A stretch of 64,000 nt of DNA from Paenibacillus sp. FSL H8-0548 (GTDB taxonomy: Bacteria; Bacillota; Bacilli; Paenibacillales; Paenibacillaceae): NCBI RefSeq assembly GCF_038630985.1, contig NZ_CP152049.1, positions 3,677,501 through 3,741,500 on the forward strand, read 5' to 3'. Positions 40,096 through 49,076 of the stretch are shown piece after piece; the first letter of the stretch is position 1; each line of letters begins with the position of its first letter. The notes under the pieces are model-generated. The model saw nothing but the letters and a program-made list of their open reading frames with translations, searched no databases and was not told where the DNA came from. A program made the position numbers and the translations under genes.

Positions 40096-41175
40096 CTATC
40101 CCTTCTGCGATTCCAGTTCTTTCAACGTAGGATAATCAGTATACCCCTTGCTTCCGATGCCGAAAAATGTTGAAGGATCTGCTTCATTCAATGGAGCTCC
40201 TATTTTAAGTCGTTCGACTAAATCTGGATTAGCTAATGCCCATGCACCGACTGGTATGATATCAGCCAGACCATTATCAAGATCAATACTTAAATTTTCT
40301 AGAGCTCGCCCTGCGCGATTGACTAACAAAGGATTCGTCCAGATTGAGCGAATATCTTGGAGCAACTCTTCGTTTCCGAGATGCATGATATGAAGGTAAG
40401 CTAAATCCAGCTGAGCTAATTCTTTTACAAGATAACGATAAAGTTCAGGTCCTTGTTCACCATCTTGTATCCCACCTAGAGGTGTCCCTGGCGAGATCCG
40501 GAATGCTGTTCTTTCTGCTCCAATTTCTTCGACGATGGCTTTCGTTACTTCAATCGCGAAGCGAGTTCGATTTTCTATAGATCCCCCATATTCATCCGTA
40601 CGTGTATTCGAACTTTCTCCGATAAATTGATTAATCAAATAACCATTGGCTCCATGAATTTCAACGCCATCCGCGCCTGCTTTAATAGCCGCCGCCGCAG
40701 CTTTTCGGAAATCAGCAATGGTCGTTTGAATATCCTCTCTACTTAATTCACGCGGAACGGGGATATCCTGCATACCTTTAGCAGTGAATATTTGTACACC
40801 TGGAGCGATTGCAGAGGGTGCAACAGGTTGACGATGATGTGGAGTGTTTTCTGGGTGCGACATGCGACCGACATGCATTAATTGGATATACATTGATCCA
40901 CCTGCTTCATGCACAGCGTCGGTAACCATTTTCCATCCTTTAATATGCTTATCCGTATATATTCCAGGTGACCATAAGTACCCTTGACCATCATCAGAAG
41001 GTTGTGTACCCTCTGTAATAATGAGTCCCATTTACGCGCGTTGAGCATAGTAAAGGGCTGTTAATTCTCCTGGTATACCATCTTCATTCGATCTACTACG
41101 AGTCATTGGTGCCATTGCTAAACGATGAGGCAATTCCAAGTTCCCAATCTTCGTTTTGTTCCATAATTTATTCAT
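40096..41175 (-). pseudogene. Alkene reductase (Old Yellow Enzyme family) with in-frame stop codon
   Basis: A strong GAGGAGTG and ATG at 41175 start a frame reading LPHRLAMAPMTRSRSNEDG and YYAQRA, then a TAA at 41032-41034. The same frame continues at once with MGLIITEGT and runs 311 codons through HVGRMSHP, DGVEIHGANGYLINQF and SNTRTDEYGGS to 40096. In relatives the stop position is Ser (TCA), so one base change explains it. The family reduces activated C=C bonds using FMN. The downstream part may be made from the ATG touching the stop but lacks the first FMN-binding strand. It probably belonged to the TetR/SDR cluster upstream. Confidence 0.88.
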
Positions 41176-41273
41176 TTATTACACTCCTCTTATCATTTGT
41201 TATCAATGGTGTGGTGTTTGCTGTTATGAATTGGTTATATATTTTGGACGTATTACTTGATTAGTCGATTTTA

Positions 41274-41972
41274 TTAGGATAGTTGTGGATATATCGATGA
41301 AACTCCTCCGGCAAGAGTACTTTGGATATAACGGCTCGTGTCATCTGCAACAATTTCAAAACTGTCGGACTCTATTCCATCAATAGCAATTTTCGCGATG
41401 TCTGCAGGGTTGGATTTAGGAACTTCTAAGCCCGACGTCATGTCTGTCTCCATATAGCCCACATGTAATCCAGTTACTCGTATTTTTTGAGGATGCAAAT
41501 TTAAACGCAGATCGTTCGTCAATGCCCACTGTGCTGCCTTTGCAGCTGTATAAGCACCACCAGTTCCCAAACTAACCCAAGATAATGCAGAAAGAATATT
41601 CAGAATCGATCCACCGCCGTTATTAGCTAGAACCGGAGCGAAAGCGCGAACCATGGAAAGTGTGCCAAAGAAATGCGTATTAAACTCCAAATGGATTTGG
41701 TCAAGATTACCGCTAAGCAAGGAAGCGCCTGTAGACGATCCTGCATTGTTAATCAAAAGCGTAATATCCTTAGCAATATCAGCGGCTGCAGCTACCTCTT
41801 GAGGATTCGTAATGTCGAGCTTCACAGGTATTACTCCGGGAATATCAATGGACTCTGGGTTTCTTGCTCCAGCATAAACCTTAGCCCCTCTGGAAAGAAG
41901 TTCAAGTGTAAGTTCTCGGCCAAGGCCTCTGTTCGCACCGGTGACAAAAGCGATTTGTTCAGAGATTTTCAT
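41274..41972 (-). CDS. Short-chain dehydrogenase/reductase
   Basis: This is a 232-residue SDR with TGANRGLG (residues 11-18) for NAD(P) binding, NNAG (about 77-80), and a catalytic Ser...Tyr-x3-Lys set in NILSALSWVSLGTGGAYTAAK (about 126-146). The later part has LHVGYMETDM, typical for classical SDRs. The GAR motif (YAGARNP) suggests NADPH. It is the first gene after the TetR gene on the same strand, with operator-like repeats in the gap, so it should be TetR-controlled. Its substrate is probably a carbonyl of a reactive or xenobiotic compound. Confidence 0.9.
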   Translation of the reverse strand: MKISEQIAFVTGANRGLGRELTLELLSRGAKVYAGARNPESIDIPGVIPVKLDITNPQEVAAAADIAKDITLLINNAGSSTGASLLSGNLDQIHLEFNTHFFGTLSMVRAFAPVLANNGGGSILNILSALSWVSLGTGGAYTAAKAAQWALTNDLRLNLHPQKIRVTGLHVGYMETDMTSGLEVPKSNPADIAKIAIDGIESDSFEIVADDTSRYIQSTLAGGVSSIYPQLS

Positions 41973-42085
41973 TTTATGTTGCTCCTTTTCTTATCTGATA
42001 TGGGTACATCAATCGTTTCCTCTTTTAAAAAACGCAAGTAATGAATTCCTAAGAGTGTTGGGCGAAGGGAAATCTCAAAATACGG

Positions 42086-42100
42086 GAACGATCATTCTAA
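42086..42100. promoter_or_regulatory. Putative TetR operator, site 1
   Basis: GAACGATCATTCTAA matches the site at 42169-42183 at 14 of 15 positions. It lies between the tetR and SDR genes. Confidence 0.6.
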
Positions 42101-42165
42101 AATGGGTATATAGAATATTATCCTCTTAGGAGTAAGCTTCATAACATAGCTTATACTTACACCTA

Positions 42166-42183
42166 TTAGAACAATCATTCTAA
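42166..42183. promoter_or_regulatory. Putative TetR operator, site 2
   Basis: TTAGAACAATCATTCTAA has TTAGAA/TTCTAA arms around a 6-bp centre. It lies close to the end of the tetR gene and about 200 bp before the SDR start. With sites 1 and 3 it forms a repeated GAAC(A/G)ATCA word. Confidence 0.65.
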
Positions 42184-42193
42184 ATATATCAAA

Positions 42194-42775
42194 CTATTTC
42201 TTTAAAAGTTTTATGGATATATTGGCTGTACGGTGTAGTTTTTCTTTGGCAATGGAGGTTCTTGTCATTACCCTCAATCCAACACATACTGCATGCATAT
42301 GCTCCGCTAGCTCTCCGGCATTGTAAGCTGAAGTGAATTCTCCATTCCTCTGTCCCCACAATATAATATCCTTAAACATTTGCTCTGATAGTATAAACGA
42401 TTCAGTGGACTTGGAATCTACTTCGGCATCACGCATTGCCAATTCCACCGCCGAATTCACCATTAAACAACCAGAAGGTGATCCTTCTTCACCACCATAT
42501 ATCATGAAGTTAATAATTAACTGAAGAGCTTCCTCGGCAGTCTCGGAGCGTTTAATTACTCCAGTAAGCTCCGTATTAATTTTAGCACGAAAACGATCTA
42601 TTGCTTTAAGAAAGAGCATATGCTTGTCACCAAACGTGTCATACAAACTTCTACGATGTATCCCCATATGCTCCACTAGATCAGTTAAGGATGTCTTCTC
42701 ATATCCTTGTTCCCAAAAGAGCTTCATGGCCTTATCTAATACTACGTTTTCCTCAAATTCTTTGCTTCTTGCCAT
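42194..42775 (-). CDS. TetR/AcrR-family regulator (electrophile-response cluster)
   Basis: This is a 193-residue TetR repressor with an N-terminal HTH: VLDKAMKLFWEQGYEKTSLTDLVEHMGIHRRSLYDTFGDKHMLFLKAI (about residues 13-60). The C-terminal ligand domain is of the YfiR/LmrA type, with SPSGCLMVNSAVELAMRD. The cysteine in SGCLMVN is common in this group. ATG 42775 is chosen for GGAGGAGGGAAAGG just upstream. A longer frame upstream runs through that site. A GAACGATCA word at 42812 suggests autoregulation. Confidence 0.9.
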   Translation of the reverse strand: MARSKEFEENVVLDKAMKLFWEQGYEKTSLTDLVEHMGIHRRSLYDTFGDKHMLFLKAIDRFRAKINTELTGVIKRSETAEEALQLIINFMIYGGEEGSPSGCLMVNSAVELAMRDAEVDSKSTESFILSEQMFKDIILWGQRNGEFTSAYNAGELAEHMHAVCVGLRVMTRTSIAKEKLHRTANISIKLLKK

Positions 42776-42811
42776 TCCTTTCCCTCCTCCCATGCTCAAT
42801 ATAACATATTG

Positions 42812-42822
42812 AGAACGATCAG
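42812..42822. promoter_or_regulatory. Putative TetR operator, site 3 (autoregulatory)
   Basis: GAACGATCAGT lies about 35 bases before the tetR start codon and shares GAACGATCA with site 1. Confidence 0.45.
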
Positions 42823-42875
42823 TAAAGAATGAAAAAGTGTAATTAGTCTGTTTCACCCGTTTTTCACTCAATCGC

Positions 42876-43454
42876 TTACAGGCGTGGCAGTAATCTAATT
42901 CTAATGCCGAATAGATTAGATATTATCTCAAATGCAATAGCAAACAAAATAAGGATTAGTCCTGTTACTACAATTGTCAAACGCACTTTCTCCTCATCTT
43001 TAAAGCTCAATAATAAAGCTTTATATACTAATATCCCAATTAATCCACCTAAGCTATTTAAAATAATATCATCAATGTCTGTGGCTCCAATTCCAAATAT
43101 AAATTGGAATATCTCAACAAGTAAACTAATAAGAAAAACAATAACCATACTTATGGATATTCTCTTGTCCTTCTTTAATAATTGTACATACACGCCCAAA
43201 GGCATAAACAATATAATATTACCCAATATATTCGTCATTACGATAATAGTCGGAACATTCAGTGCACCTGATAAATAACTATATATAGTATAAAATGGTA
43301 TTACATCTACAGATCTAATGTATATTCTATCTGGACTAAATAAGTCTAACGGTGAAACATACTTAAAAAGAAATATGAGCAGAAACAGAAAAATATAAGA
43401 AATTAGAAAAAAACCAAATAATATAAATGACTTAATACGTCGTCTTATATGCAT
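42876..43454 (-). CDS. VanZ-family membrane protein
   Basis: This is a 192-residue membrane protein with about five hydrophobic helices and the VanZ core NILGNIILFMPLGVYVQLL (about residues 74-92) and FQFIFGIGATDIDDIILNSLGGLIGILVY (about 117-145). VanZ gives low-level teicoplanin resistance in enterococci. In most bacilli the role of homologues is not known. It is AT-rich. ATG 43454 is preferred to a longer frame. The gap before it holds no clear promoter. There is no link to a van operon here. Confidence 0.85.
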   Translation of the reverse strand: MHIRRRIKSFILFGFFLISYIFLFLLIFLFKYVSPLDLFSPDRIYIRSVDVIPFYTIYSYLSGALNVPTIIVMTNILGNIILFMPLGVYVQLLKKDKRISISMVIVFLISLLVEIFQFIFGIGATDIDDIILNSLGGLIGILVYKALLLSFKDEEKVRLTIVVTGLILILFAIAFEIISNLFGIRIRLLPRL

Positions 43455-43591
43455 AATCACTTTCAACTCCACAAATATTGTAATGAACAACGGCAGCCGT
43501 TCGTGAGACCAGCTGCCGTGATTTCGTGATTGAACTTTCTTCTCCGAATCACCGTTCAATATCAAATTCGAATAAACAAAAGGAATGAATT

Positions 43592-44347
43592 CTATTGTGC
43601 GGTCAATATAATCGGGCCATCCGCAGTAATGGCTACCGTATGCTCGTACTGTGCGGAAAGCGAGCCGTCAGCGGTTCTGGCGGTCCATCCGTCGGCATCA
43701 ATCGTCATTAACGCTTTTCCGGCATTTAGCATCGGCTCGATCGTAAAAACCAATCCTTCCTTCAAGCGGAATCCTTTACCTGGCTTCCCGACGTGGGTAT
43801 AATTAGGTTCCTCATGCATCGCCCTTCCTACGCCATGACCGAGTAAATCGCGCACCACCGAGAATCCGTTTCGCTCGGCATGGGTTTGAACCGCGTGCAT
43901 CACATCGCCGATCCGGTTTCCGACGACAGCTTTTTCGATACCAAGATATAAGCATTCCTTCGTTACCTGCATCAGATTACGGGCTTCTTCCGACACCTCG
44001 CCGACCGCGTAACACCAACCTGAATCGCCGATCCAGCCATCCGCTTCCGCGACGATGTCGATTTTGACGATGTCGCCTTCCTCGAGCGGCTTCCCGTTCG
44101 GAAAACCATGCGCAATGACGTCGTTGACAGACGCACATGTCGCAAACGGATAGCCATTGTAGCCTATCGTATAAGCATTGGCTCCATTCTCCTTCAGGAA
44201 CTGCACCGCGAACGATTCGATATCGAGCGTCGTGACACCCGGCCGGATCATACCTGCGATTGCTTGATGAAAAGCAGCAACAATTCGCCCGGCTTTTCTC
44301 ATTTCTTCAATTTCTGCTCTTGATTTCAGGATGACCATTCCGTTCAT
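43592..44347 (-). CDS. map: Methionine aminopeptidase, type I
   Basis: This is a 251-residue enzyme that removes N-terminal Met from new proteins. The five metal ligands are present: Asp in VKIDIVAE, Asp in WIGDSGW, His in LLGHGVGRAMHEEPNY, Glu in FTIEPML and Glu in AQYEHTVAI. It lies outside the ribosomal-protein cluster that normally holds map, and its start overlaps the TetR gene by 4 bp, so it is a second, regulated copy. A start at 44338 is an alternative. Duplicate map genes exist in Bacillus. A repressor-linked one suggests induction by an inhibitor or stress. Confidence 0.93.
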   Translation of the reverse strand: MNGMVILKSRAEIEEMRKAGRIVAAFHQAIAGMIRPGVTTLDIESFAVQFLKENGANAYTIGYNGYPFATCASVNDVIAHGFPNGKPLEEGDIVKIDIVAEADGWIGDSGWCYAVGEVSEEARNLMQVTKECLYLGIEKAVVGNRIGDVMHAVQTHAERNGFSVVRDLLGHGVGRAMHEEPNYTHVGKPGKGFRLKEGLVFTIEPMLNAGKALMTIDADGWTARTADGSLSAQYEHTVAITADGPIILTAQ

Positions 44348-44946
44348 TTCTCCTTTAACTGTATGCCTGAAAAAATCATATTGACGATCCCTTCCACATC
44401 CATCTCGCTTCTCATATTGTGGTGGATGTTCAATGCTGCGCAGCCAACCATCGAGCCAAATATCAGATTAGCTGTTTTCTCCGGTGATTTGGAACCGATT
44501 TCTTCACGAATCATTTCCACAAACGGCAAATAGATCCGTTCCTGAAAATCGGTAAACAGCTTGATGAACCGGTTCCCCGGGAAGTGATGAAAATTATCCG
44601 CAACCGTTTTAAGTAAAATAAATACAGAAGGATCCTGGATGCACTTCCGCAGGAGCAGCCTGGAGAATGACTCAGCTTTAAGCAAACTTCCGCCGTCCCC
44701 CGTCAAAGCAGGCTGTATTGCCGACTCCGTTCGATTTAGAGCATCCCACAGTAAATCTTCCAAAAGCATGTGCTTATTTTTGTAGTAATGATACACGGTT
44801 CCGTAGCCGAGCTCTGCCTTGACCGCAACATCGCGTATTTCGAGTTGGATGCCCTTCTCCAAATATACTTCCGCAGCCGATTGCATAATTTGAATCATCC
44901 GCATCTCCCGGATCGCATCATTCTGTTCTTTGGTACGTGGTGACAT
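44344..44946 (-). CDS. TetR/AcrR-family regulator linked to map
   Basis: This is a 200-residue repressor with an N-terminal HTH, IMQSAAEVYLEKGIQLEIRDVAVKAELGYGTVYHYYKNKHMLLEDLLWDAL (about residues 19-70), and a helical ligand domain. Its stop overlaps the map start (ATGA), so the two genes are co-transcribed and probably translationally coupled. The inducer is unknown. GGAGGA precedes the ATG at proper distance. The operator was not identified; the gap upstream has no obvious palindrome apart from the distal hairpin at 45100-45124. Confidence 0.9.
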   Translation of the reverse strand: MSPRTKEQNDAIREMRMIQIMQSAAEVYLEKGIQLEIRDVAVKAELGYGTVYHYYKNKHMLLEDLLWDALNRTESAIQPALTGDGGSLLKAESFSRLLLRKCIQDPSVFILLKTVADNFHHFPGNRFIKLFTDFQERIYLPFVEMIREEIGSKSPEKTANLIFGSMVGCAALNIHHNMRSEMDVEGIVNMIFSGIQLKEK

Positions 44947-45099
44947 GGTTCCTCCTTCTTTAGACCTGCAGTAATGTCGATATAAAATTAATATACATCA
45001 TTTAAAAGTAAGGATCAAGTTATAATCCATCCTTGTTGACAACGTCCTGACCTCAACCCCAATATATTTTGATTAAAGATAGCTATCCTCGAAGTTAAT

Positions 45100-45124
45100 A
45101 AAAGCCGCGATATACGCAGCTTTT
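45100..45124 (-). terminator. Terminator hairpin after gerC, one of a recurring type
   Basis: AAAAGCCGCG and CGCAGCTTTT pair with one mismatch around ATATA. It lies about 100 bp after the minus-strand gerC stop. Similar GCCGC-ATA-GCGG hairpins occur at 33433-33449 and near 39977-39993. Confidence 0.6.
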
Positions 45125-45219
45125 AGCGAGCATCTTTTCGTTATTGTAACTTCTCAACCAGTACAGGTTTTGTCAGCTCCATAGTTTGAAGCTGCGCCAT
45201 AAATCAACGGAGTGAGTAT

Positions 45220-46407
45220 CTATTTATTATTTATTCCCTCACCTTTGCGAATAGTTGAATTTTTTTCAGAGCTCGAATGTTCAATATTTAAGTCAATATG
45301 AATATCTTGGATCTCCATATCTTTTAACACATTCTGCTCCACGGAAGAGTTGTTCTTCCAGCTCTCGTAGTGATATCGAAATAAATTATGTTCGAGATTA
45401 AAGACATCCGTCTCTTTTTTTAGGCCTGATTGAAATGTGTGCCGAATTTCTTGTTCAATAACAGCAGCTGAAGTCTGAGTTAATTGTTTCAGATTCGTAA
45501 AGTTATTATTGGTTCGGTTGACGATGTAGGCCCTCGCGTTCATATCAATATTGTAACGAAGACCCCCCACTGCTTTATCCAATTTCAACTTGGCTTTTGG
45601 TTTCTCGACAACAACTTGTACTGCAGGCTCTTTCTTATTTGGAACGGGAATACCAGCCCGTATCGCTCCCTTTTGTATCCAACGCAGCCCGTTCAACTCT
45701 TTAATTGGTATAAAGCTTTTAAATACATCATTTTTAATGAAGATTGCCCCATTGACTGCCAATTTAGGTTCGGGTTTATTTTTTTCAGACCAATCTTTTT
45801 TGTTTATCGTGAGAGATGGAATGCATGAAGTAAACCCAGGTTCATTTATCTGTCCAATTAATCTATGGAGTTTGATCGGATGAATTATTGATGTCTGGGA
45901 GTACGTCCCTAGTGGTTCATGTAGAATGGTACTAAGTGGGGACTGTCCAAAAAAACCGCCTGCGGAGAGGATTTCCTTAACTGATCCTCGTGTACTGTAT
46001 ACCCAAGGTGTCAGACGAAATTCATAATATCGAATCAAACTATCATAAACTTCTCCTATCCCTTTTTTTAATGTCGATTCACTAATCACAATAGAGGTCA
46101 CATGACCCCAAAAAATTCTTTCTTGCGCCGATCGGTAAAGCTCAAATAGGGATTCTTCAAAAGAATCCCCTATCCCCTCACCAACCCAAATCTTTGAAGG
46201 TGCTTTTAGGCCGTCGCTCGTTTTTGCAACGGACTGAAAATCGATAAATTGAATGTAACCATGATACTTACCGTCCTTATAATCGACACCTATAGCAGAA
46301 GCATAGCTTAACTTTTCAATATCCTTGACGTCTGTAGAACAGCCCGATGCAAATAATATAACCGTTACAATTAAGATGCAACGAATGCTGTAAATCACTT
46401 CTTTCAC
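45220..46407 (-). CDS. gerC: Spore germination lipoprotein, GerC family
   Basis: This is a 395-residue lipoprotein with a hydrophobic leader and lipobox (FASGCS, Cys near residue 23), then the GerC body: EKLSYASAIGVDYKDGKY, GHVTSIVISESTLKKGIG and a C-terminal half with IEQEIRHTFQSGLKKETDVFNL. GerC is the outer lipoprotein part of a nutrient receptor in the spore inner membrane. It is the last gene of a B-A-C operon, overlapping gerA by 4 bp. A Ser/Glu-rich tail follows the domain. Confidence 0.93.
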   Translation of the reverse strand: MKEVIYSIRCILIVTVILFASGCSTDVKDIEKLSYASAIGVDYKDGKYHGYIQFIDFQSVAKTSDGLKAPSKIWVGEGIGDSFEESLFELYRSAQERIFWGHVTSIVISESTLKKGIGEVYDSLIRYYEFRLTPWVYSTRGSVKEILSAGGFFGQSPLSTILHEPLGTYSQTSIIHPIKLHRLIGQINEPGFTSCIPSLTINKKDWSEKNKPEPKLAVNGAIFIKNDVFKSFIPIKELNGLRWIQKGAIRAGIPVPNKKEPAVQVVVEKPKAKLKLDKAVGGLRYNIDMNARAYIVNRTNNNFTNLKQLTQTSAAVIEQEIRHTFQSGLKKETDVFNLEHNLFRYHYESWKNNSSVEQNVLKDMEIQDIHIDLNIEHSSSEKNSTIRKGEGINNK

Positions 46408-47882
46408 CTCTTTCGTTTACTTATCATGGACGCCGAGAAACGTGTTCTACGGAATGGATTAAGGACGAACGCTGCCAGCCAATCTTTAAATTTCAAAGAA
46501 GAAATGGGTTCAAGATACGCAATCCCAAAGGATTCAAGACGACAGAGATAAATCATAATTAAGAACATGCTTAGGAAAAATCCGTATATGCCAAGGTACG
46601 AGGAGATTAGCAAAATAAAAATTCTAATTATACTGACAGTACCGGACAATGATTGATTTACTAAGCAAAAAGTTGCTACGGTAGAAAGAGCTACGACAAC
46701 GAGTAGTGTCGGAGATGCAAGACCGGCTCGGATGAGCGAGTCTCCGATAATCAATCCGCCCACGATTCCAATCGTCTGACCGACAGCTTTCGGTAAGCGA
46801 ATACCTGCTTCTCGCAGTAATTCGAATTGAAATATAAGAAGGAACGCTTCAAGAAAAGAAGGCAGCGGGACTCCCTCTCGCGAGGTGACAACCGTTGACA
46901 GTAAAAAAAATGGAATCTGATCAATATTTACTGATGCAATGGCGATCCAGAAGCCCGGTAAAAAAACACCTATTACCAGACCGAAAATCCTTAGAATCCG
47001 TTGAAATATAACAAAATGAAAAGGGAAATGGACATCTTCAGGTGACTTTATTAATTCAAGAAAATTACAAGGTCCTATTAGAGCCATAGGTGAACCATCA
47101 ACAAGGATGGCGAACCTTCCTCGCAGCAACGTTTCTATGATAAAATCGGGCCGACCGATATAATCAATCAATGGGAACAACGAGAAGCTTCTATCTGATA
47201 ACCACTGTTCTAGCTGACCGCTGCTTACAATACTTTCCGTTTGAAAAGTTTCCAAGCGTTTGCGTACTTCGGAAATCATTTTCGGGTTCGCTTTATGGTT
47301 CAAATAAAGCAAAGATATTTGTGTTTTGCTTAGGCTTCCAATAATGAACTGCTCACTGAATAACAATCCTGTTTGCATTCGTTTCCGTATCAGAGATATA
47401 TTTGTATATATGTCTTCAGTAAAAGCATCCTTTGGCCCCTTTATTGAAATTTCAGTATTGGACTCCTGCAAAGATCGCTGGGGGACTTTAGAAATATCAA
47501 ATGCCCAGAAGTTCGAATCTCCTTCCCGATAAATGATCAATTTACCCGTAAATAAGCTAGTAATCATTTCTCCGAATGTACGATTAATCTCGAACAACGG
47601 CATTTCTTCTGAATATTCTAGAACAATTTCATCGAGATTGTTAGTTAGACGATTTATATAATGAATAGACCTAGTAAAATAGGCATTCATTTCAGTTTTT
47701 TCAATCATGCCCTCGCAATAAAAGGCGGTCATGTGATCAGACCACTCCAGTTGTGGAAGTGTCGGAAATTGGATATCCGAGTGCTTTGCGAATGCTTCTT
47801 GCAGTTGTCCCTTTAACAAGGTTCCATCGCGCAACAAGGTTTCCTCTTCTAGAAACAACGTTTTTTCAGATGACTTATTCAT
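46404..47882 (-). CDS. gerA: Spore germination receptor subunit, GerA family
   Basis: This is a 492-residue membrane protein. A soluble N-terminal domain of about 260 residues (with GRFAILVDGSPMALIGP at its end) is followed by about five transmembrane helices containing PGFWIAIASVN, REGVPLPSFLEAFLLIFQFELLREAGIRLPKAVGQTIGIVGGLIIGD and the rest of the GerA core. GerA subunits form an oligomer that acts as a nutrient-gated ion channel. The ATG at 47882 has GGAAAGGAGC upstream and overlaps gerB by 8 bp. The frame can be read from 47909 but without a site. Confidence 0.94.
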   Translation of the reverse strand: MNKSSEKTLFLEEETLLRDGTLLKGQLQEAFAKHSDIQFPTLPQLEWSDHMTAFYCEGMIEKTEMNAYFTRSIHYINRLTNNLDEIVLEYSEEMPLFEINRTFGEMITSLFTGKLIIYREGDSNFWAFDISKVPQRSLQESNTEISIKGPKDAFTEDIYTNISLIRKRMQTGLLFSEQFIIGSLSKTQISLLYLNHKANPKMISEVRKRLETFQTESIVSSGQLEQWLSDRSFSLFPLIDYIGRPDFIIETLLRGRFAILVDGSPMALIGPCNFLELIKSPEDVHFPFHFVIFQRILRIFGLVIGVFLPGFWIAIASVNIDQIPFFLLSTVVTSREGVPLPSFLEAFLLIFQFELLREAGIRLPKAVGQTIGIVGGLIIGDSLIRAGLASPTLLVVVALSTVATFCLVNQSLSGTVSIIRIFILLISSYLGIYGFFLSMFLIMIYLCRLESFGIAYLEPISSLKFKDWLAAFVLNPFRRTRFSASMISKRKR

Positions 47883-48924
47883 TTCTTGCTCCTTTCCATT
47901 GTGGTACAAAAGTAATCAGAAATAGAAGTGTGGTTAGTGTAACTCCGAACCAGAGTGAATAGGTATAAAAGTAGTCATGAATCAGCTTCTGCATCACGAT
48001 GTCACTTAACCTTAGAAGCGAAGGCAGTGATATAATAACTGAAATGATGAGCATTACTGTCTGGCGAAATTTTTGTGAATGGCCACCGGCAAGTTCACAC
48101 AAGAGATGGACGATAAGTGATGTTCGTATAACGCTGCCCGCCATTAATTGAAATACAGCAAAAAAATCCACGTGAGAAATACTACTTCCAATCATCACCA
48201 GCCTCCATTGTTCAAAAGCGGGAAATCGAAAATTTTCAGCTTGAAATGGACCAAACGAAGCTATGGCACCAAGCGTTGGTCCCATAATTAGCCCGACCAA
48301 CAGAGATAATAATATAAAAATGGTTCCGTAATTCAAAGGCTTTTTTAATCTATGCTGTATCAAAAGTAAAATCAGCAAATCCATGCTTCCGCCAAAAACT
48401 ACAACACTGCCCATAAGTTCAGAAGCAATTCCTTCTTTCAATAGTGGGTGGAGCATGCCATAATCTTTGACACCTGTGGTCATCAAAGAAACTCCGATTC
48501 CTAACATCCATACAATGGGTAATAACATTGCAGACATATAAACTAGAGTCTTAAATCCTCCTTTTGCCGTTATATACGATAATCCTATAAAGCTTAAAGT
48601 GATGACAAATTCATGTGTATTGGGAAGGAAGTAGATTTTCACATTTTTTGTTGTATCGAAGACAATCATAATTCCTGAGACGAATAAATAAAGAGATATG
48701 CCTCCAGTTATAAACCATAATCCGACTTTCCCTATACGGTTTTTAAGCCAAACAGTAAAGGCCAACGTGTTCATTGATTTCAAAATTAAATAAAGAATCA
48801 CACTCCAGCAAATCAATGCTGCGTAAGCAATCAAAATACTGAACCACGCATCACGTTCCGCCGCTTGGAGAAGATGTGGGATAATTAGTACATGATTGGA
48901 AATTCCAAGCGATAGAAGCATCAA
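47875..48924 (-). CDS. gerB: Spore germination receptor subunit, GerB family (amino-acid permease-like)
   Basis: This protein of about 349-361 residues has ten transmembrane helices and is related to amino-acid permeases. It is the ligand-binding subunit of a germinant receptor. The first ATG/TTG codons (48921-48924) lie inside helix 1 and lack a ribosome site. In frame upstream, AGGAGGGG at 48967-48974 stands six bases before an ATA codon at 48960, and the 12 extra residues (IEASISRIQIIF) complete the usual GerB N-terminus. The natural start is therefore probably ATA 48960 or a mutated ATG there. It is first in the operon, with order B-A-C. Confidence 0.9.
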   Translation of the reverse strand: MMLLSLGISNHVLIIPHLLQAAERDAWFSILIAYAALICWSVILYLILKSMNTLAFTVWLKNRIGKVGLWFITGGISLYLFVSGIMIVFDTTKNVKIYFLPNTHEFVITLSFIGLSYITAKGGFKTLVYMSAMLLPIVWMLGIGVSLMTTGVKDYGMLHPLLKEGIASELMGSVVVFGGSMDLLILLLIQHRLKKPLNYGTIFILLSLLVGLIMGPTLGAIASFGPFQAENFRFPAFEQWRLVMIGSSISHVDFFAVFQLMAGSVIRTSLIVHLLCELAGGHSQKFRQTVMLIISVIISLPSLLRLSDIVMQKLIHDYFYTYSLWFGVTLTTLLFLITFVPQWKGARNE

Positions 48925-49076
48925 AAAAATGATTTGTATTCTAGATATCGATGCCTCTATGATTGTCCCCTCCTGATCTGTATGTCAGAGTTTTTTACTT
49001 ATGGTATAGTTTCCCTTCTGCTATCCGATTATTCATCTGTTCGAAGATCACTTCGCTTTGAGCTTCGGGTTGTCCA

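Noticed and set aside
42876..43454. Part of a glycopeptide (van) resistance cluster
   Set aside because: Only a VanZ-family protein is present. No VanHAX, VanS or VanR genes are near, and VanZ homologues are widespread.
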